Shown here: positions 7,231-16,022 of the stretch, piece after piece
Layout of the letters: every line of letters starts with the position of its first letter
Position numbering within the stretch: position 1 is the first letter of the stretch
Notes under the pieces: model-generated
Seen by the model: only the letters and a program-made list of their open reading frames with translations
The model's database searches: none
Told to the model about the DNA's origin: nothing
Program-made: the position numbers and the translations under genes
Assembly (NCBI RefSeq): GCF_004360225.1
Contig: NZ_SNUA01000018.1
Coordinates: 1 to 64,000, forward strand
Length of the DNA stretch: 64,000 nt
Direction of reading: 5' to 3'
DNA from: Alcanivorax sp. 24
GTDB taxonomy: Bacteria > Pseudomonadota > Gammaproteobacteria > Pseudomonadales > Alcanivoracaceae

Positions 7231-10200
7231 GTGTTTCTCTGGATTCGATTTTCCGGGAGCGGTGAACGGGTAAGCGGGGAGCGGGCTTGCCACAGAGCGC
7301 CGGCGCCAATCAGAAGCAGCATCAAGCTAAAGGCCCAGAGCAGCGGGGGAGCGTCGTCCGGGGATTCAGCGGCGACCGCCTCCATGACCTGTCCCTGAAC
7401 CGCCTGGGGCTCATTGGCGTCGTTGGCCGAGGGCGGCTGCGCCGGGTTGGGGGTGGCATCAGCGTCCGGTTTGGCGCCGCCATCAAGCCCGAAGCCCCGT
7501 GCCATGTCGGCGATGAAGCGGCGGGTCATTTCCGCGCCGGTGTCCACCTCGAACTGCTCCGACAGGGTTTGCCAGCGTTGCGCCAGTTGACGGCGGGTTT
7601 GCTCGGAAGCGTCCCAGTAGCCCTTGCGGATGGCCTCGGCCATGCGTTCCAGCATTTGTGCCTGGGCGGTGGGATTGTGCTGCTCGAACCACTCGTTGGT
7701 GCCCAGTTCACGGCTGTCGGTCACGTAGGTATCGAACAGCGACTGCCACTGGTCGTCGCGCACGGTACTGGGATCCATGGCCTGCCAGCCGAACAGATTG
7801 TTGGTGGCGTTGAGGACCTGCAGGGTGCCGGCGTAACCTTCCTGCTGCATGGCGCCGATCCATTGCGGGTTGAGATAGCGCACGCGCAGTTCGTCGGACA
7901 GGAACCGCTCCAGGCCGGCGGTGTTCACATCGCCGCTGCGCAGGTCGGAGATCAGCAGTTGGGGCGCCTCACCGTCCAGATGCCGGATCGCCGACGACAG
8001 CCCACCGAGAAACTCGAACGGATGGTCGGTGGAGAGTACGCCGTGCAGGTTTGATGACCGCGACATGATCGCGGCCTGGGCGCCGCTCAACTGTTGCGCC
8101 AGCAGATTGGTGTCGCCGGGCAGGTCGGCCTGGCCGTTAGTGCCATAGGCGTGGCGGTTGCTGGCCAGAAAGCGGCGGGCGAGGTCGTCGTCGTCGTCCC
8201 ATTCGGTGGAACGCAAGGCCAGATCGGGGACTCCGGTGCCGTACTCCCCCGGCGCGCTGGAGAAAAGGCGATAACCGGCGGCCCGTGCCGCCTGATCGGA
8301 GGACAGGCCCTGTTCCGTCAGGACCGAGGCGATGCGCCGGCTGTTGGCGGCGATCGGGTTGTCGGGCTCGTCCAGTTTGGCGAGGCGCTGCAGGGCGTCA
8401 TCGAGCAGCGACATGAAGCTGTCGAACTGATCGCGATAGACGCCGGTGACCTGCACCACCACATCGGTACGCGGGCGGCCCAGTTGCTTCCGGGGAATGA
8501 TCTCCAGATTCGTGACGGTGCCTGAACGGTCCCACACCGGTTGCAGACCCAGGGCGTGCAGGATTTGCGCTTCGGTGACGCCGAAGTGCCGGATCGCCTC
8601 CGACGACCACAGGCTGAACGCCAGCTTGGTCGGCCACTGGCCGTCGTGTTCGGCGCGGAAGGCGTCGAGCAACTGCCGATAGGCGTCGGCGCCGGCGTCG
8701 TAGGCGGCCCGGGAGGGAATCTTGTCCGCTTCGAAGGCAAACAGGTTGCGGCCGCTGGTGGTGTCCGGATTGCGGATCGGATCGCCGCCGGCGCCGGGGG
8801 CGACGAACCGTCCGGCCAGGCCGGCGAGCAGGGCCTGGTTTTCCTGCGTGTCCTGCAACTGTCGGTCCCGTTGCCGCGCTTCACGGGCGAATTCCGCCAA
8901 GTCTTCGGGCAGGTCGTCGCCGCTGTCCGCTTGCAGCATGCGTTTGACGGTCTGGTAGGGCAGGGTTTCGGTCAGCTGATTGTGATCGGCGGCGAACAAC
9001 TCGTTTCTGTCCACGCCAAGCGCGCTATAGAACGGCTCGCCGAGCTGTTGCATCAGGGTGCTGATGCGGTGGGCCTCGGCGGCGGGCTGGCCAAAGGTGT
9101 GCAGCCCCAACGGCATCGCCGTGCGCGCCAGCTCGTGCATGTGGTCGTGCAGGTGATGGAAAAAGCCTTCGAAATCCTGATCGATGCGCGCCGCACTCCA
9201 GCCGATGTCGTCGTGCAGATGCGCGGTGACGGCGGCATCACGAATCCGGGCCCGGAGCTGATCGTGCACGCCGCCGTCGTCCACCTGCTGGTATTCGTGT
9301 ATCAACTGATGCAGGTCGCGCAGTTGATCGTACAGGCCGGCCGGCGCGAACGGTGGCGTCTGGTGGCTGATGGTGACGGCGCGGCCGCGCCGCTTGGCCT
9401 GAATGGCTTCGCCGACGTTGTCCTGAATATAGGGATAGAACACGGGCAGAGCGCCCACCGCCAGCCACGGATAATCGCTGGCGGCGAGCCCGCGGTCCTT
9501 GCCCGGCAGCCATTCCTGAGTGCCGTGGGTGCCGAGGTGAATCAGCGCATCGGCGCCGTATTGGCGTTGCAGGTACAGGTAGCTGGCCAGATAACGGTGG
9601 GCCGGTACGCTGGCGGTGTCGTGGTAATGGGCGTAAGGATCGGCGCCGCGCGGCGGTTGGGGCATCACCAGCAGATGGCCGAGCCGCCAGCGTGGAATGA
9701 CGAAATAGCGCCGGCCGTCGATCTCGCGCACCGCCGGGTCCTGCGTTGGATCGCCGGTTTCCAGCAGCGCGTCCCGGCGCGATGGCGGCAGTGAAGCCAG
9801 CCAGCGTCGGTAGTCCTCTACCGGAAGCTGCGCCGCCAGATCGTCTTCGAGCAAGGCCTCCAGGGGCTCGCTGCCGTACAATCCTCCGAGCAGGCGTTGG
9901 CCGGTGGCGATCACTTGCTCCTCGTTGACCGGCTCGCCCACCGCGTAGCCGTCCGCGGCCAGCGCCGCCTGGATCGAGACCAGACTGAGCGGCACATTCA
10001 GATTCGAGGCGCCCAGATTTTTCTCGCCAGCGGGGTAATTCCAGTACATCAACGCCAGTTTCTTGTCGGCCGCCGGCGTATGTCGAAGCGCCACCAGTTT
10101 TTTCAGCTTGGCGATCAGCGCGTCGGCCTGCTCGGGCAGCAGGTCATCGACGCCGTTGGTGGTGGCGGAGAGCACGGTGGGGTCGCTGATGCCCCAGCCT

Positions 10201-11162
10201 TCCGGCGTGGCCAGAAACACCGCCGTGGTACGGGGCGGCACGCCGCTGGCCGCGTCTGGCCAGTCGGCGTCCTCACCGTCGCGGAAGCGCAGCGTCTGGA
10301 TCACCGGGATGTCGAGATCCAGGAAGTCCTGGCTGCGCGCCTTGCCATCGCGCAGGTGGGTCAGGTTCACCAAGGCGTCCGCCTCCGCGCCGTTGAGCAG
10401 GCTGCTCAGACTTGTTCCGTCAGCGCCGTCGAACCAGAGCACCACGGGCAACAGATTCGCCGCCTCCGTCCGTTGAATCAGCGCGTCTATCTCCCGGGTC
10501 AGCATGTCGGCGACCACGCCCCGGTGAATGACAAAGGCGACACGGCCATTGGCGCTCTGTTTATGCGCGCCGAGGTACCAGCTCAAATAGGCTTTCGCGG
10601 TTTTGAAAACGTGCGGTGCGTCAGGATGGTAAAAGCCGGTGGCGGGCAGCGCCCTGGCGGTTTCCAGCAGGGTGGTGGCGGGGCGGGCACCGTCGTTCAC
10701 CGCGCGGATCAGGGCAAAGAAACGGTGGAAATTCTGCTCGCCGCCGGCGGCGTACAGCGACGTCAACGCGCCGCCGTAACGATCGTCCAGGTGTGTCCAG
10801 AGCGGCCGTCCGCCACCGATGATCAGCCGGGGCTGTTGGTCCGCCGCGAGGTTGTCGACGATGCCGCTGACCCGGGCGCGGTCATTGGGACGCGGCACGT
10901 CCAGGACCAGCCAGGACGCGGTGGCGACCGCCTCGCGCAGTGCCGGCTCGGAAGCCGTGTCGATATTCAGGTGGGTCAGGGTGAGTTCCTGTTCCGTGGC
11001 GAAGGGCTGCAATTGCTGGAACTTTTCCGCTGAGACAAAGCCGTTGTGCAGCACCAGGACCACCGGTGTGGCGGCGGCGGAACGATTGGGCATGGTCAAC
11101 AGTACGGCGACCCATAAACCGCACAGCATCAACCATGAGGACGGCGACGTTGATCGACTCAT
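7227..11162 (-). CDS. Exported, membrane-anchored CobN-like metallochelatase
   Basis: A 1311-aa member of the CobN/magnesium-chelatase large-subunit family. Landmarks: HLGTHGTQEWLPGKD near residue 547 and the CobN body from about 120 to 1230. Unlike cytoplasmic CobN it begins with a hydrophobic signal (WLMLCGLWVAVLLTMP) and ends with a membrane helix (LLWAFSLMLLLIGAGALW) after a low-complexity linker. The catalytic body should therefore sit in the periplasm, anchored to the inner membrane. No CobS, CobT or cobalamin synthesis gene is nearby. Related operons from memory are Pseudomonas PA1922-PA1925 (zinc-starvation induced) and the Bacteroidetes HmuS haem dechelatase. It overlaps the genes on both sides. 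The substrate is open: zinc chelate, haem or corrinoid. Confidence 0.93.
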   Translation of the reverse strand: MSRSTSPSSWLMLCGLWVAVLLTMPNRSAAATPVVLVLHNGFVSAEKFQQLQPFATEQELTLTHLNIDTASEPALREAVATASWLVLDVPRPNDRARVSGIVDNLAADQQPRLIIGGGRPLWTHLDDRYGGALTSLYAAGGEQNFHRFFALIRAVNDGARPATTLLETARALPATGFYHPDAPHVFKTAKAYLSWYLGAHKQSANGRVAFVIHRGVVADMLTREIDALIQRTEAANLLPVVLWFDGADGTSLSSLLNGAEADALVNLTHLRDGKARSQDFLDLDIPVIQTLRFRDGEDADWPDAASGVPPRTTAVFLATPEGWGISDPTVLSATTNGVDDLLPEQADALIAKLKKLVALRHTPAADKKLALMYWNYPAGEKNLGASNLNVPLSLVSIQAALAADGYAVGEPVNEEQVIATGQRLLGGLYGSEPLEALLEDDLAAQLPVEDYRRWLASLPPSRRDALLETGDPTQDPAVREIDGRRYFVIPRWRLGHLLVMPQPPRGADPYAHYHDTASVPAHRYLASYLYLQRQYGADALIHLGTHGTQEWLPGKDRGLAASDYPWLAVGALPVFYPYIQDNVGEAIQAKRRGRAVTISHQTPPFAPAGLYDQLRDLHQLIHEYQQVDDGGVHDQLRARIRDAAVTAHLHDDIGWSAARIDQDFEGFFHHLHDHMHELARTAMPLGLHTFGQPAAEAHRISTLMQQLGEPFYSALGVDRNELFAADHNQLTETLPYQTVKRMLQADSGDDLPEDLAEFAREARQRDRQLQDTQENQALLAGLAGRFVAPGAGGDPIRNPDTTSGRNLFAFEADKIPSRAAYDAGADAYRQLLDAFRAEHDGQWPTKLAFSLWSSEAIRHFGVTEAQILHALGLQPVWDRSGTVTNLEIIPRKQLGRPRTDVVVQVTGVYRDQFDSFMSLLDDALQRLAKLDEPDNPIAANSRRIASVLTEQGLSSDQAARAAGYRLFSSAPGEYGTGVPDLALRSTEWDDDDDLARRFLASNRHAYGTNGQADLPGDTNLLAQQLSGAQAAIMSRSSNLHGVLSTDHPFEFLGGLSSAIRHLDGEAPQLLISDLRSGDVNTAGLERFLSDELRVRYLNPQWIGAMQQEGYAGTLQVLNATNNLFGWQAMDPSTVRDDQWQSLFDTYVTDSRELGTNEWFEQHNPTAQAQMLERMAEAIRKGYWDASEQTRRQLAQRWQTLSEQFEVDTGAEMTRRFIADMARGFGLDGGAKPDADATPNPAQPPSANDANEPQAVQGQVMEAVAAESPDDAPPLLWAFSLMLLLIGAGALWQARSPLTRSPLPENRIQRNT

Positions 11163-13114
11163 CAGAACGTCGCCGTCAGGCCGACAAAGTAGCGCCGTCC
11201 TTCGTCGGCGCGGTCATAGAGATCAGGGTCGTCATTGGCCAGACGCTCATCAGTGAGGTTTTCGACACCGGCGTGCAGGCTGATTTCTCGGCTGAAGGCG
11301 TAGTCCACGTAGCTGTACAGTAGGGTGCGATCAGGACGGTCGCGCTCGGTTTCGGAGCGGTACTGGGAGCCGACGTACTCGGCGCGGAAGCGGGTGCTGA
11401 TCCGGTCGGTGGTGTCCCAGATGAGCGTGGTGTTGGCGCGATGGCGGGAGCGGTCCGCCAGGCGCTCGTCGTTGGTACGGTCGCGGGCATCCAGATAGGT
11501 ATAGTTGGCTTCCAGCCGCCAGCGCTCAAGCAGAACCACCGCGGCGGTCAGCTCCAGTCCGCGCAGGCGCGCCTTGGCGATGTTGTCGTATTCCAGACAG
11601 ACGTAACCGGGCTCGAAGCAGGTCGGCTGGCGCACGGTTTCGATCAGGTTGCGCACATCGTTGTGGAACAGGGTGGCGCCGGTGGACCAGCGCTGCTGGT
11701 TGTAAGTGGCGCCCAGTTCAAAGGAACGATTGGTTTCCGGTTCCAGGTCCGGGTTGCCGCGAATGATGCCGCGCCCGCCCATGGCCGCCCGGGACTCGAA
11801 TTCCGGTGACAGTTGTTTCAGGGTCGGTGCCTTGAAGCCGTGACCGGCGCCGGCCTTGAAGGTCAGCCGGTCGGTGGGGTGGAACATCAGGTAGGCCCGT
11901 GGGCTGGTTTCCCAACCGAAGTCCTGATGACGATCGAAGCGGCTGCCGAGCACCAGCTCCCATTTGTCGCCAAGAAAGATCTCATCCTGGGCGAAGGCGG
12001 CATAGTGGGTCAGGTCGTCTTCGCCTTTGCTGTTGATGTTGGGGTCTTCCAGTTCCTCGCGGCGCATCTCGCTGCCCACGGTGAATTTATGGGTGTCGGC
12101 GACGATCCAGCCGACGCGGCCGTCGAGCACGGTGTCGGTGAACCGGTTGGGGCCGGTGGTATCCGCGCCGTCACTGCGGTAAGTCTCACGATCCAGGGTG
12201 CCGCGATAGAGGCGGACCTGACTGTTGCCCCAGCCCCAATCGCCTCGGTGGGAGAGAGAATAACGGCGGCGCTGCACGTCATTGTCGGATTGGTAGGGGC
12301 TGGCTCGGCTGCTGCCGCGAACGCCTTCCAGAGTCTCGTTGCCGGCGTCCACGGAGAGATCGACGCGCTGATAGGGGGCCGGTGTCCAGGTCAAACCCAC
12401 ATGGCCACTAGTGGCGCGTTGTTCGTCCAGGGCGGTGAGTTCGGGGTCGGCGGCGTCGAGCAGGGCGTCGCGACGGCGGTATTCACCCCAGACGTTAACG
12501 CCCAATGTGCCCGGTAGCAGCGGCCCGCCGGCATAGAAGCCGCCTTTGTAGTGATTGCCGTCCAGGCCGTGATCGCTGATCAGGGCCTGGCTGCTGAACG
12601 AGCCCTGCCATTGGTCGGTGGCGGAACGGGGAATGATATTGACCACACCGCCCAGCGCTTCCGAACCGTACAGCGACGACATCGGGCCACGGACCACTTC
12701 CACCCGCTCAATCGCTTCCACCGGCATCCAGCCCAACTCGAAGTCCGAGTGGGCGATGGCGGAGGCGGAGCTGTTGATGCGTTGTCCGTCGATCAGCACC
12801 AGGGTGTGTTCGGAACTCATGCCCCGGATCGAGATGCCGCGCCTGCCCAGACCGACGCTCTCCACATCGATACCGACGGCACTCCGGACCGCATCGGAGA
12901 GATCGTGAACGGGCCGTTGGCGCAGATCATCGCCATCGATCACCGATACGCTGGCGGGGGTATCCGCTTCGTTCCGTTCCGAGGTCGTGGCGGTGACCAC
13001 GATGGCCGGCAATGTGGCGGTTTGATGGTGCGGCGTGGACTCCTCGCCGATGGCCGGGTTGGCGGTGACAATGGCGGAGAGCGGCACAAGGGATACCAGC
13101 GAACGTGGAAACAT
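11162..13114 (-). CDS. TonB-dependent outer-membrane receptor, CirA/BtuB-like
   Basis: A 650-aa receptor starting at ATG 13114 (MFPRSLVSLVPLSAIVTANPA), with GTGAGG upstream; a longer frame to 13168 lacks a ribosome site. After the signal peptide comes a TonB box (AIVVTAT), the plug domain (about residues 40-150, with IRGMSSEHTLVLIDGQRIN and VEVVRGPMSSLYGSEALGGVVNII) and a 22-strand-type barrel ending YFVGLTATF. Its stop overlaps the cobN-like start by one base, so the four genes form one operon. A Zur-like box lies about 130 bp upstream. The ligand is unknown; the setting suggests a metal chelate, probably zinc-related. Confidence 0.95.
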   Translation of the reverse strand: MFPRSLVSLVPLSAIVTANPAIGEESTPHHQTATLPAIVVTATTSERNEADTPASVSVIDGDDLRQRPVHDLSDAVRSAVGIDVESVGLGRRGISIRGMSSEHTLVLIDGQRINSSASAIAHSDFELGWMPVEAIERVEVVRGPMSSLYGSEALGGVVNIIPRSATDQWQGSFSSQALISDHGLDGNHYKGGFYAGGPLLPGTLGVNVWGEYRRRDALLDAADPELTALDEQRATSGHVGLTWTPAPYQRVDLSVDAGNETLEGVRGSSRASPYQSDNDVQRRRYSLSHRGDWGWGNSQVRLYRGTLDRETYRSDGADTTGPNRFTDTVLDGRVGWIVADTHKFTVGSEMRREELEDPNINSKGEDDLTHYAAFAQDEIFLGDKWELVLGSRFDRHQDFGWETSPRAYLMFHPTDRLTFKAGAGHGFKAPTLKQLSPEFESRAAMGGRGIIRGNPDLEPETNRSFELGATYNQQRWSTGATLFHNDVRNLIETVRQPTCFEPGYVCLEYDNIAKARLRGLELTAAVVLLERWRLEANYTYLDARDRTNDERLADRSRHRANTTLIWDTTDRISTRFRAEYVGSQYRSETERDRPDRTLLYSYVDYAFSREISLHAGVENLTDERLANDDPDLYDRADEGRRYFVGLTATF

Positions 13115-13243
13115 CGGAGCCTCACGAGAAGGGCGCCAGGTGGCGCCAAAAATGAATAAGGGCGGCAAGGGCTCTGTTCCTCCCCCGAGGAAAGAGCCGG
13201 GTGGACCGGTTCCAAGGGTGGTTCCGAATCCGAATTTAAATTA

Positions 13244-13258
13244 TGTTATATCATAACA
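13244..13258. promoter_or_regulatory. Zur-like operator shared by receptor operon and dksA2
   Basis: TGTTATATCATAACA is an inverted repeat with perfect 6-bp arms and a 3-bp centre. It differs at one position from the gammaproteobacterial Zur consensus TGTTATAnTATAACA as I remember it. It sits in AT-rich DNA in the 185-bp gap between the divergent receptor operon (minus) and the zinc-free DksA gene (plus, ATG 42 bp away). Both genes belong to classes known to be Zur-repressed in Pseudomonas, which strengthens the call. Confidence 0.8.
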
Positions 13259-13299
13259 ATTAAGAAACCAACACCATCCTTCCTGAACAGGAGTGCCTC

Positions 13300-13749
13300 A
13301 TGTCTGAAGCTACCGCCACGTCTTCCATGGACCGGCCGCCGACGGAAGCGGCGCTGCGGCGGATGCCCAAACGTGACTACATGAACCGGCGGCAACAGAT
13401 GTTCTTCCGGCAGCGTTTACTGGCGATGAGAGAGGCGATTGAAGCGGATCTGGCCACTTACCGCCTGGCGTTGCAGTCCGATGAGCGGCAACCGGACGCC
13501 TTTGATCTGGCCAGCGCGGAGGAGGACCGGCGCTATCTTTTGAGGACCATTGAGCGCAACGTCGGGCTGCTGAAAAAAGTGGACGGTGCCTTACGACGGC
13601 TGGCTACCGGCGATTATGGTTACTGCCTGGAAAGCGGCGAACCGATCGGTATCGAGCGGCTGCTGGCCAGACCGACGGCGGAGTATTCCATCGACGTGAA
13701 AGCGCGCCAGGAAAGCCGGGAGAGGCATTACGTTCATCACCGTTCGTGA
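13300..13749 (+). CDS. dksA2: DksA2: zinc-independent DksA/TraR-family RNA polymerase factor
   Basis: A 149-aa DksA paralogue that binds the RNA polymerase secondary channel with ppGpp. The coiled-coil tip keeps the acidic motif (DAFDLA, residues 67-72, a DxxDxA pattern). The globular domain has lost the zinc finger: canonical CxxC...CxxC is reduced to C109, with S112, S130 and V133 in place of the other three cysteines (GYCLESGEPIGIERL and YSIDVK). That is the signature of DksA2, which in Pseudomonas replaces DksA during zinc starvation. The ATG follows ACAGGAG. The Zur-like box 42 bp upstream fits. Confidence 0.93.
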   Translation: MSEATATSSMDRPPTEAALRRMPKRDYMNRRQQMFFRQRLLAMREAIEADLATYRLALQSDERQPDAFDLASAEEDRRYLLRTIERNVGLLKKVDGALRRLATGDYGYCLESGEPIGIERLLARPTAEYSIDVKARQESRERHYVHHRS

Positions 13750-13872
13750 TCGGAGCAAAAATCCCTTTTGATTCGGCCTCCCGCTTTGTAATCGCGAACG
13801 CATGTGGGGCGCGACGATTTCCTACAGACCTCCCTTGCTCGTTTGCTAGTCTGACCCCAATTACCTCGGTTA

Positions 13873-14075
13873 AGAGCCTGTTCACGATCTTTACGCCGCC
13901 GCGCCGGAGTTCCCTTCTCTCCTGGTGGAAAGTGTCGTCAGGTCGTGATTTCGATTGTGCTATGTAGTCCGTCTACATGAACAAGCGTAATCACGGCCTG
14001 GCGGAAAAATACCCGGAGGGCACAGGGGGGCCGGCCCTTCGGGTTGCGCTGGCGTAGAGATCGTGAACAGGCTCT
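13873..14075. mobile_element. MITE-like element, copy 1 (internally deleted)
   Basis: 203 bp bounded by inverted ends AGAGCCTGTTCACGATCT and AGATCGTGAACAGGCTCT. It matches copy 2 at 24419-24717 almost base for base but lacks 96 internal bases, so it is a deletion derivative. The centre holds a long imperfect stem around ATGTAGtccgtCTACAT. There is no coding capacity. It fills most of the 433-bp gap between dksA2 and higB; the remainder of the gap holds only the palindrome at 14136-14158. Confidence 0.88.
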
Positions 14076-14135
14076 AAGGAACTCTGATGTCCCAATGCTC
14101 CATGGATGAAGAGTTCAGTGACTGAGCATCTTGCC

Positions 14136-14158
14136 AATTATAGCAATTTGCTATAATT
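14136..14158 (+). promoter_or_regulatory. Palindromic operator/promoter of the HigBA pair
   Basis: A 23-bp perfect palindrome: 11-bp arms AATTATAGCAA and TTGCTATAATT around one T, 26 bp before higB. The right arm includes a TATAAT -10 sequence. This fits autorepression by the HigA antitoxin. Confidence 0.8.
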
Positions 14159-14183
14159 TGGTTTCGTAGCTTCAAGGAAGATC

Positions 14184-14471
14184 ATGCACATCATCACACA
14201 GAAGCGAATCTGGGAGGCCAGGGAGAAGTGGCCGCGGGCATCCACGGCGCTGGATACATGGTACCGACTGATGAAGGTCAGCGAACCCAAGGACTTCGCG
14301 GCGATGAAGAGCATCTTCCCGGCGACCGACAAAGTAGGGTGCCATCATGTGTTCGACATCGGTGGCAACAAGATCCGTTTGATCGCCGTCGTTCACTACC
14401 GCTTCAAGCGGGTTTACATTCGCGCCATTCTCGATCACCGCGAGTACGACAAAGGCCAATGGAAGGAGTAA
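14184..14471 (+). CDS. higB: HigB-type toxin (RelE superfamily mRNA interferase)
   Basis: A 95-aa basic protein beginning MHIITQKRIWEAREKWPRA. The pattern KVGCHHVFDIGGNKIRLIAVVHYRFKRVYIRAILDHREYDKGQW is typical of HigB toxins that cleave ribosome-bound mRNA. It precedes its antitoxin gene by 3 bp, the toxin-first order characteristic of higBA. GGAAG lies before the ATG. The operator is the palindrome just upstream. Confidence 0.92.
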   Translation: MHIITQKRIWEAREKWPRASTALDTWYRLMKVSEPKDFAAMKSIFPATDKVGCHHVFDIGGNKIRLIAVVHYRFKRVYIRAILDHREYDKGQWKE

Positions 14472-14474
14472 TCC

Positions 14475-14882
14475 ATGACCGCTATTCTTGATCAAGCCGC
14501 CATGCACTGGGCTCACATTGCGCCATTGCTTGATGAGCCGGAGAACGAGGCGGATTACGATGCCAAGGTCGAGGCGCTGGATGAGCTGCTCGACGTCATT
14601 GGGGACGACGAGCAGCACCCCCTGGCGAGTCTGGCCGCGCGCCTGGGGGATGTCATCAAGGCCTACGATGAAACGCACTGCCCGATGCCTGATGTGGCGG
14701 GCATTGATGTGCTGCGTTACCTGATGCGGGAGCATGGGGTAAACCAGAGTCAGTTGCCGGAAATCGGGGCTCAGTCCGTGGTCTCTTCCATTCTTTCCGG
14801 CGGACGAACGCTCAACTGGCGCCAGATTTGCGCCCTGTCCGAGCGATTCGGCGTTCCCACCGATGCCTTCAAGGACCGATAG
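14475..14882 (+). CDS. higA: HigA-type antitoxin with helix-turn-helix
   Basis: A 135-aa acidic protein. The N-terminal half (DEPENEADYDAKVEALDELLDVIGDDEQHPL) is the toxin-binding segment; the C-terminal half has an XRE-like helix-turn-helix (VNQSQLPEIGAQSVVSSILSGGRTLNWRQICALSERFGV, about residues 88-126). It neutralises HigB and should bind the palindrome at 14136-14158. The gene starts 3 bp after the higB stop, with GGAGTAATCC before the ATG. Confidence 0.92.
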   Translation: MTAILDQAAMHWAHIAPLLDEPENEADYDAKVEALDELLDVIGDDEQHPLASLAARLGDVIKAYDETHCPMPDVAGIDVLRYLMREHGVNQSQLPEIGAQSVVSSILSGGRTLNWRQICALSERFGVPTDAFKDR

Positions 14883-15002
14883 CGTTGGCTACCCGGAAGC
14901 AAGGCAATCTGAAGGGGGCTGAACGCGAAACACGTATTTGATGTGAAAAAAGCGTGTAAAAACGTAAATGGAGCTGCAAAGGGAACGTAAAGATGGCCAA
15001 AG

Positions 15003-15815
15003 ATGCACTACACTGCCGTTTACGATAAAGGAGGGTTGATTCGCTGGGACGCGGTTGAATCGTCAATCTGTCGCAGGGCCGGTGTGATCCCGGTGGGCGG
15101 CGAAACGAGGACCATCACGTCAATGATTGAGTACTTTGCCCCGGACGAACATCCGCGCGGTTTCGTCGGGTTCCTGGTGACTGCCCGTATCGAGGGGCAC
15201 ACCCGAAAAGCAACCTTTTCCACTCAAACAGCGTCATCCCAGGATAAATCCAACCTTTGGGTCCGATACCAATGGCTGAGTGCCGTGGGAATGGACCTGG
15301 AATGGAAAATCGAGAAGCGGGAACGACAGTACCAGAAATTCGTGACCACTGACCATCCCGAAACAGAGCCGGGCCGGGGTTTGGGCGTCCACGGGCTCAC
15401 CGCTGCCTTTTATGCGTCGGGCGATTCGTGGATTCCCGCCTTTGCCGTGGCGCGCCATCCGGACCTGCTGGGTCGTCCACAAGCGGATCGGCGCTTCACT
15501 TTCGAACAGGCTCCGTATTCCGAGGTTTGGCGGGAAGCTGTCACGTTCTGGGCGGAGGAGCACGCCATCGAGGAGGCCGACCGGGAGCGCTTGTTGGCCC
15601 AGGTCCCGGAGCCGGCTTTGTTTTCGGCCTTGCGGCGGCGAATGAATGATGAAGGGAACGACGTTCCCACGGAGGCGCTGTCCTCGGTATTCCGCGAACA
15701 GCGCGAGGCACTGGCGGCCACGAGAGCGCCGGCACAGGCTTTGGAAGCCGCGCTCATGGATGATCTGAACGATTGGCGGCGTCGCCACAAAAAGCACAGG
15801 GACAGCGCCGCCTGA
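15003..15815 (+). CDS. Unrecognised protein, 270 aa
   Basis: Reads MHYTAVYDKGGLIRWDAVES onward. The N-terminal half looks beta-rich; the C-terminal third is helical and charged and ends in a basic tail (DWRRRHKKHRDSAA). No signal peptide or membrane helix is visible. The ribosome site is poor (AAGGGAACGTAAAGATGGCCAAAG), and an out-of-frame ATG ten bases upstream hits a stop soon after. It stands alone between the toxin-antitoxin pair and the Fur-box sigma factor. I cannot assign a family; codon usage resembles the neighbours. It could be part of a small acquired islet with higBA. Confidence 0.65.
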   Translation: MHYTAVYDKGGLIRWDAVESSICRRAGVIPVGGETRTITSMIEYFAPDEHPRGFVGFLVTARIEGHTRKATFSTQTASSQDKSNLWVRYQWLSAVGMDLEWKIEKRERQYQKFVTTDHPETEPGRGLGVHGLTAAFYASGDSWIPAFAVARHPDLLGRPQADRRFTFEQAPYSEVWREAVTFWAEEHAIEEADRERLLAQVPEPALFSALRRRMNDEGNDVPTEALSSVFREQREALAATRAPAQALEAALMDDLNDWRRRHKKHRDSAA

Positions 15816-15972
15816 CCCCGCCCTGACATAACGCAAGATGCCGACACTGAAGCCCGAGCGCCAAATGAGGTTGGGGAAAGCCGAAGCTGGCTCGTCTAAG
15901 CCTGGGCCAGGAACGGGGCCCTGACGCGGTTTTCCGCGGAAGATCAGGCTCAAGCCGTGACTGGACGCACAA

Positions 15973-15991
15973 AATGATAATGAATATCATT
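15973..15991 (+). promoter_or_regulatory. Fur-type box upstream of the FecI-like sigma factor
   Basis: AATGATAATGAATATCATT has perfect 7-bp arms (AATGATA, TATCATT) around five bases, close to the 19-bp Fur consensus of alternating GATAAT units. It lies 31 bp before the GTG start of the sigma gene, so iron-replete cells would repress the signalling genes. Confidence 0.85.
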
Positions 15992-16022
15992 GTCAACTCG
16001 AATGGCGAGCTGAGGGTTAACC

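Noticed and set aside
13115-13243. Cobalamin riboswitch in the leader of the receptor-CobN operon
   Set aside because: No GCCACTG B12-box-like core or matching fold is visible in this short leader. A GGCGCC/GGCGCC hairpin (13132-13147) is present but by itself says nothing. The Zur-like box explains control better.
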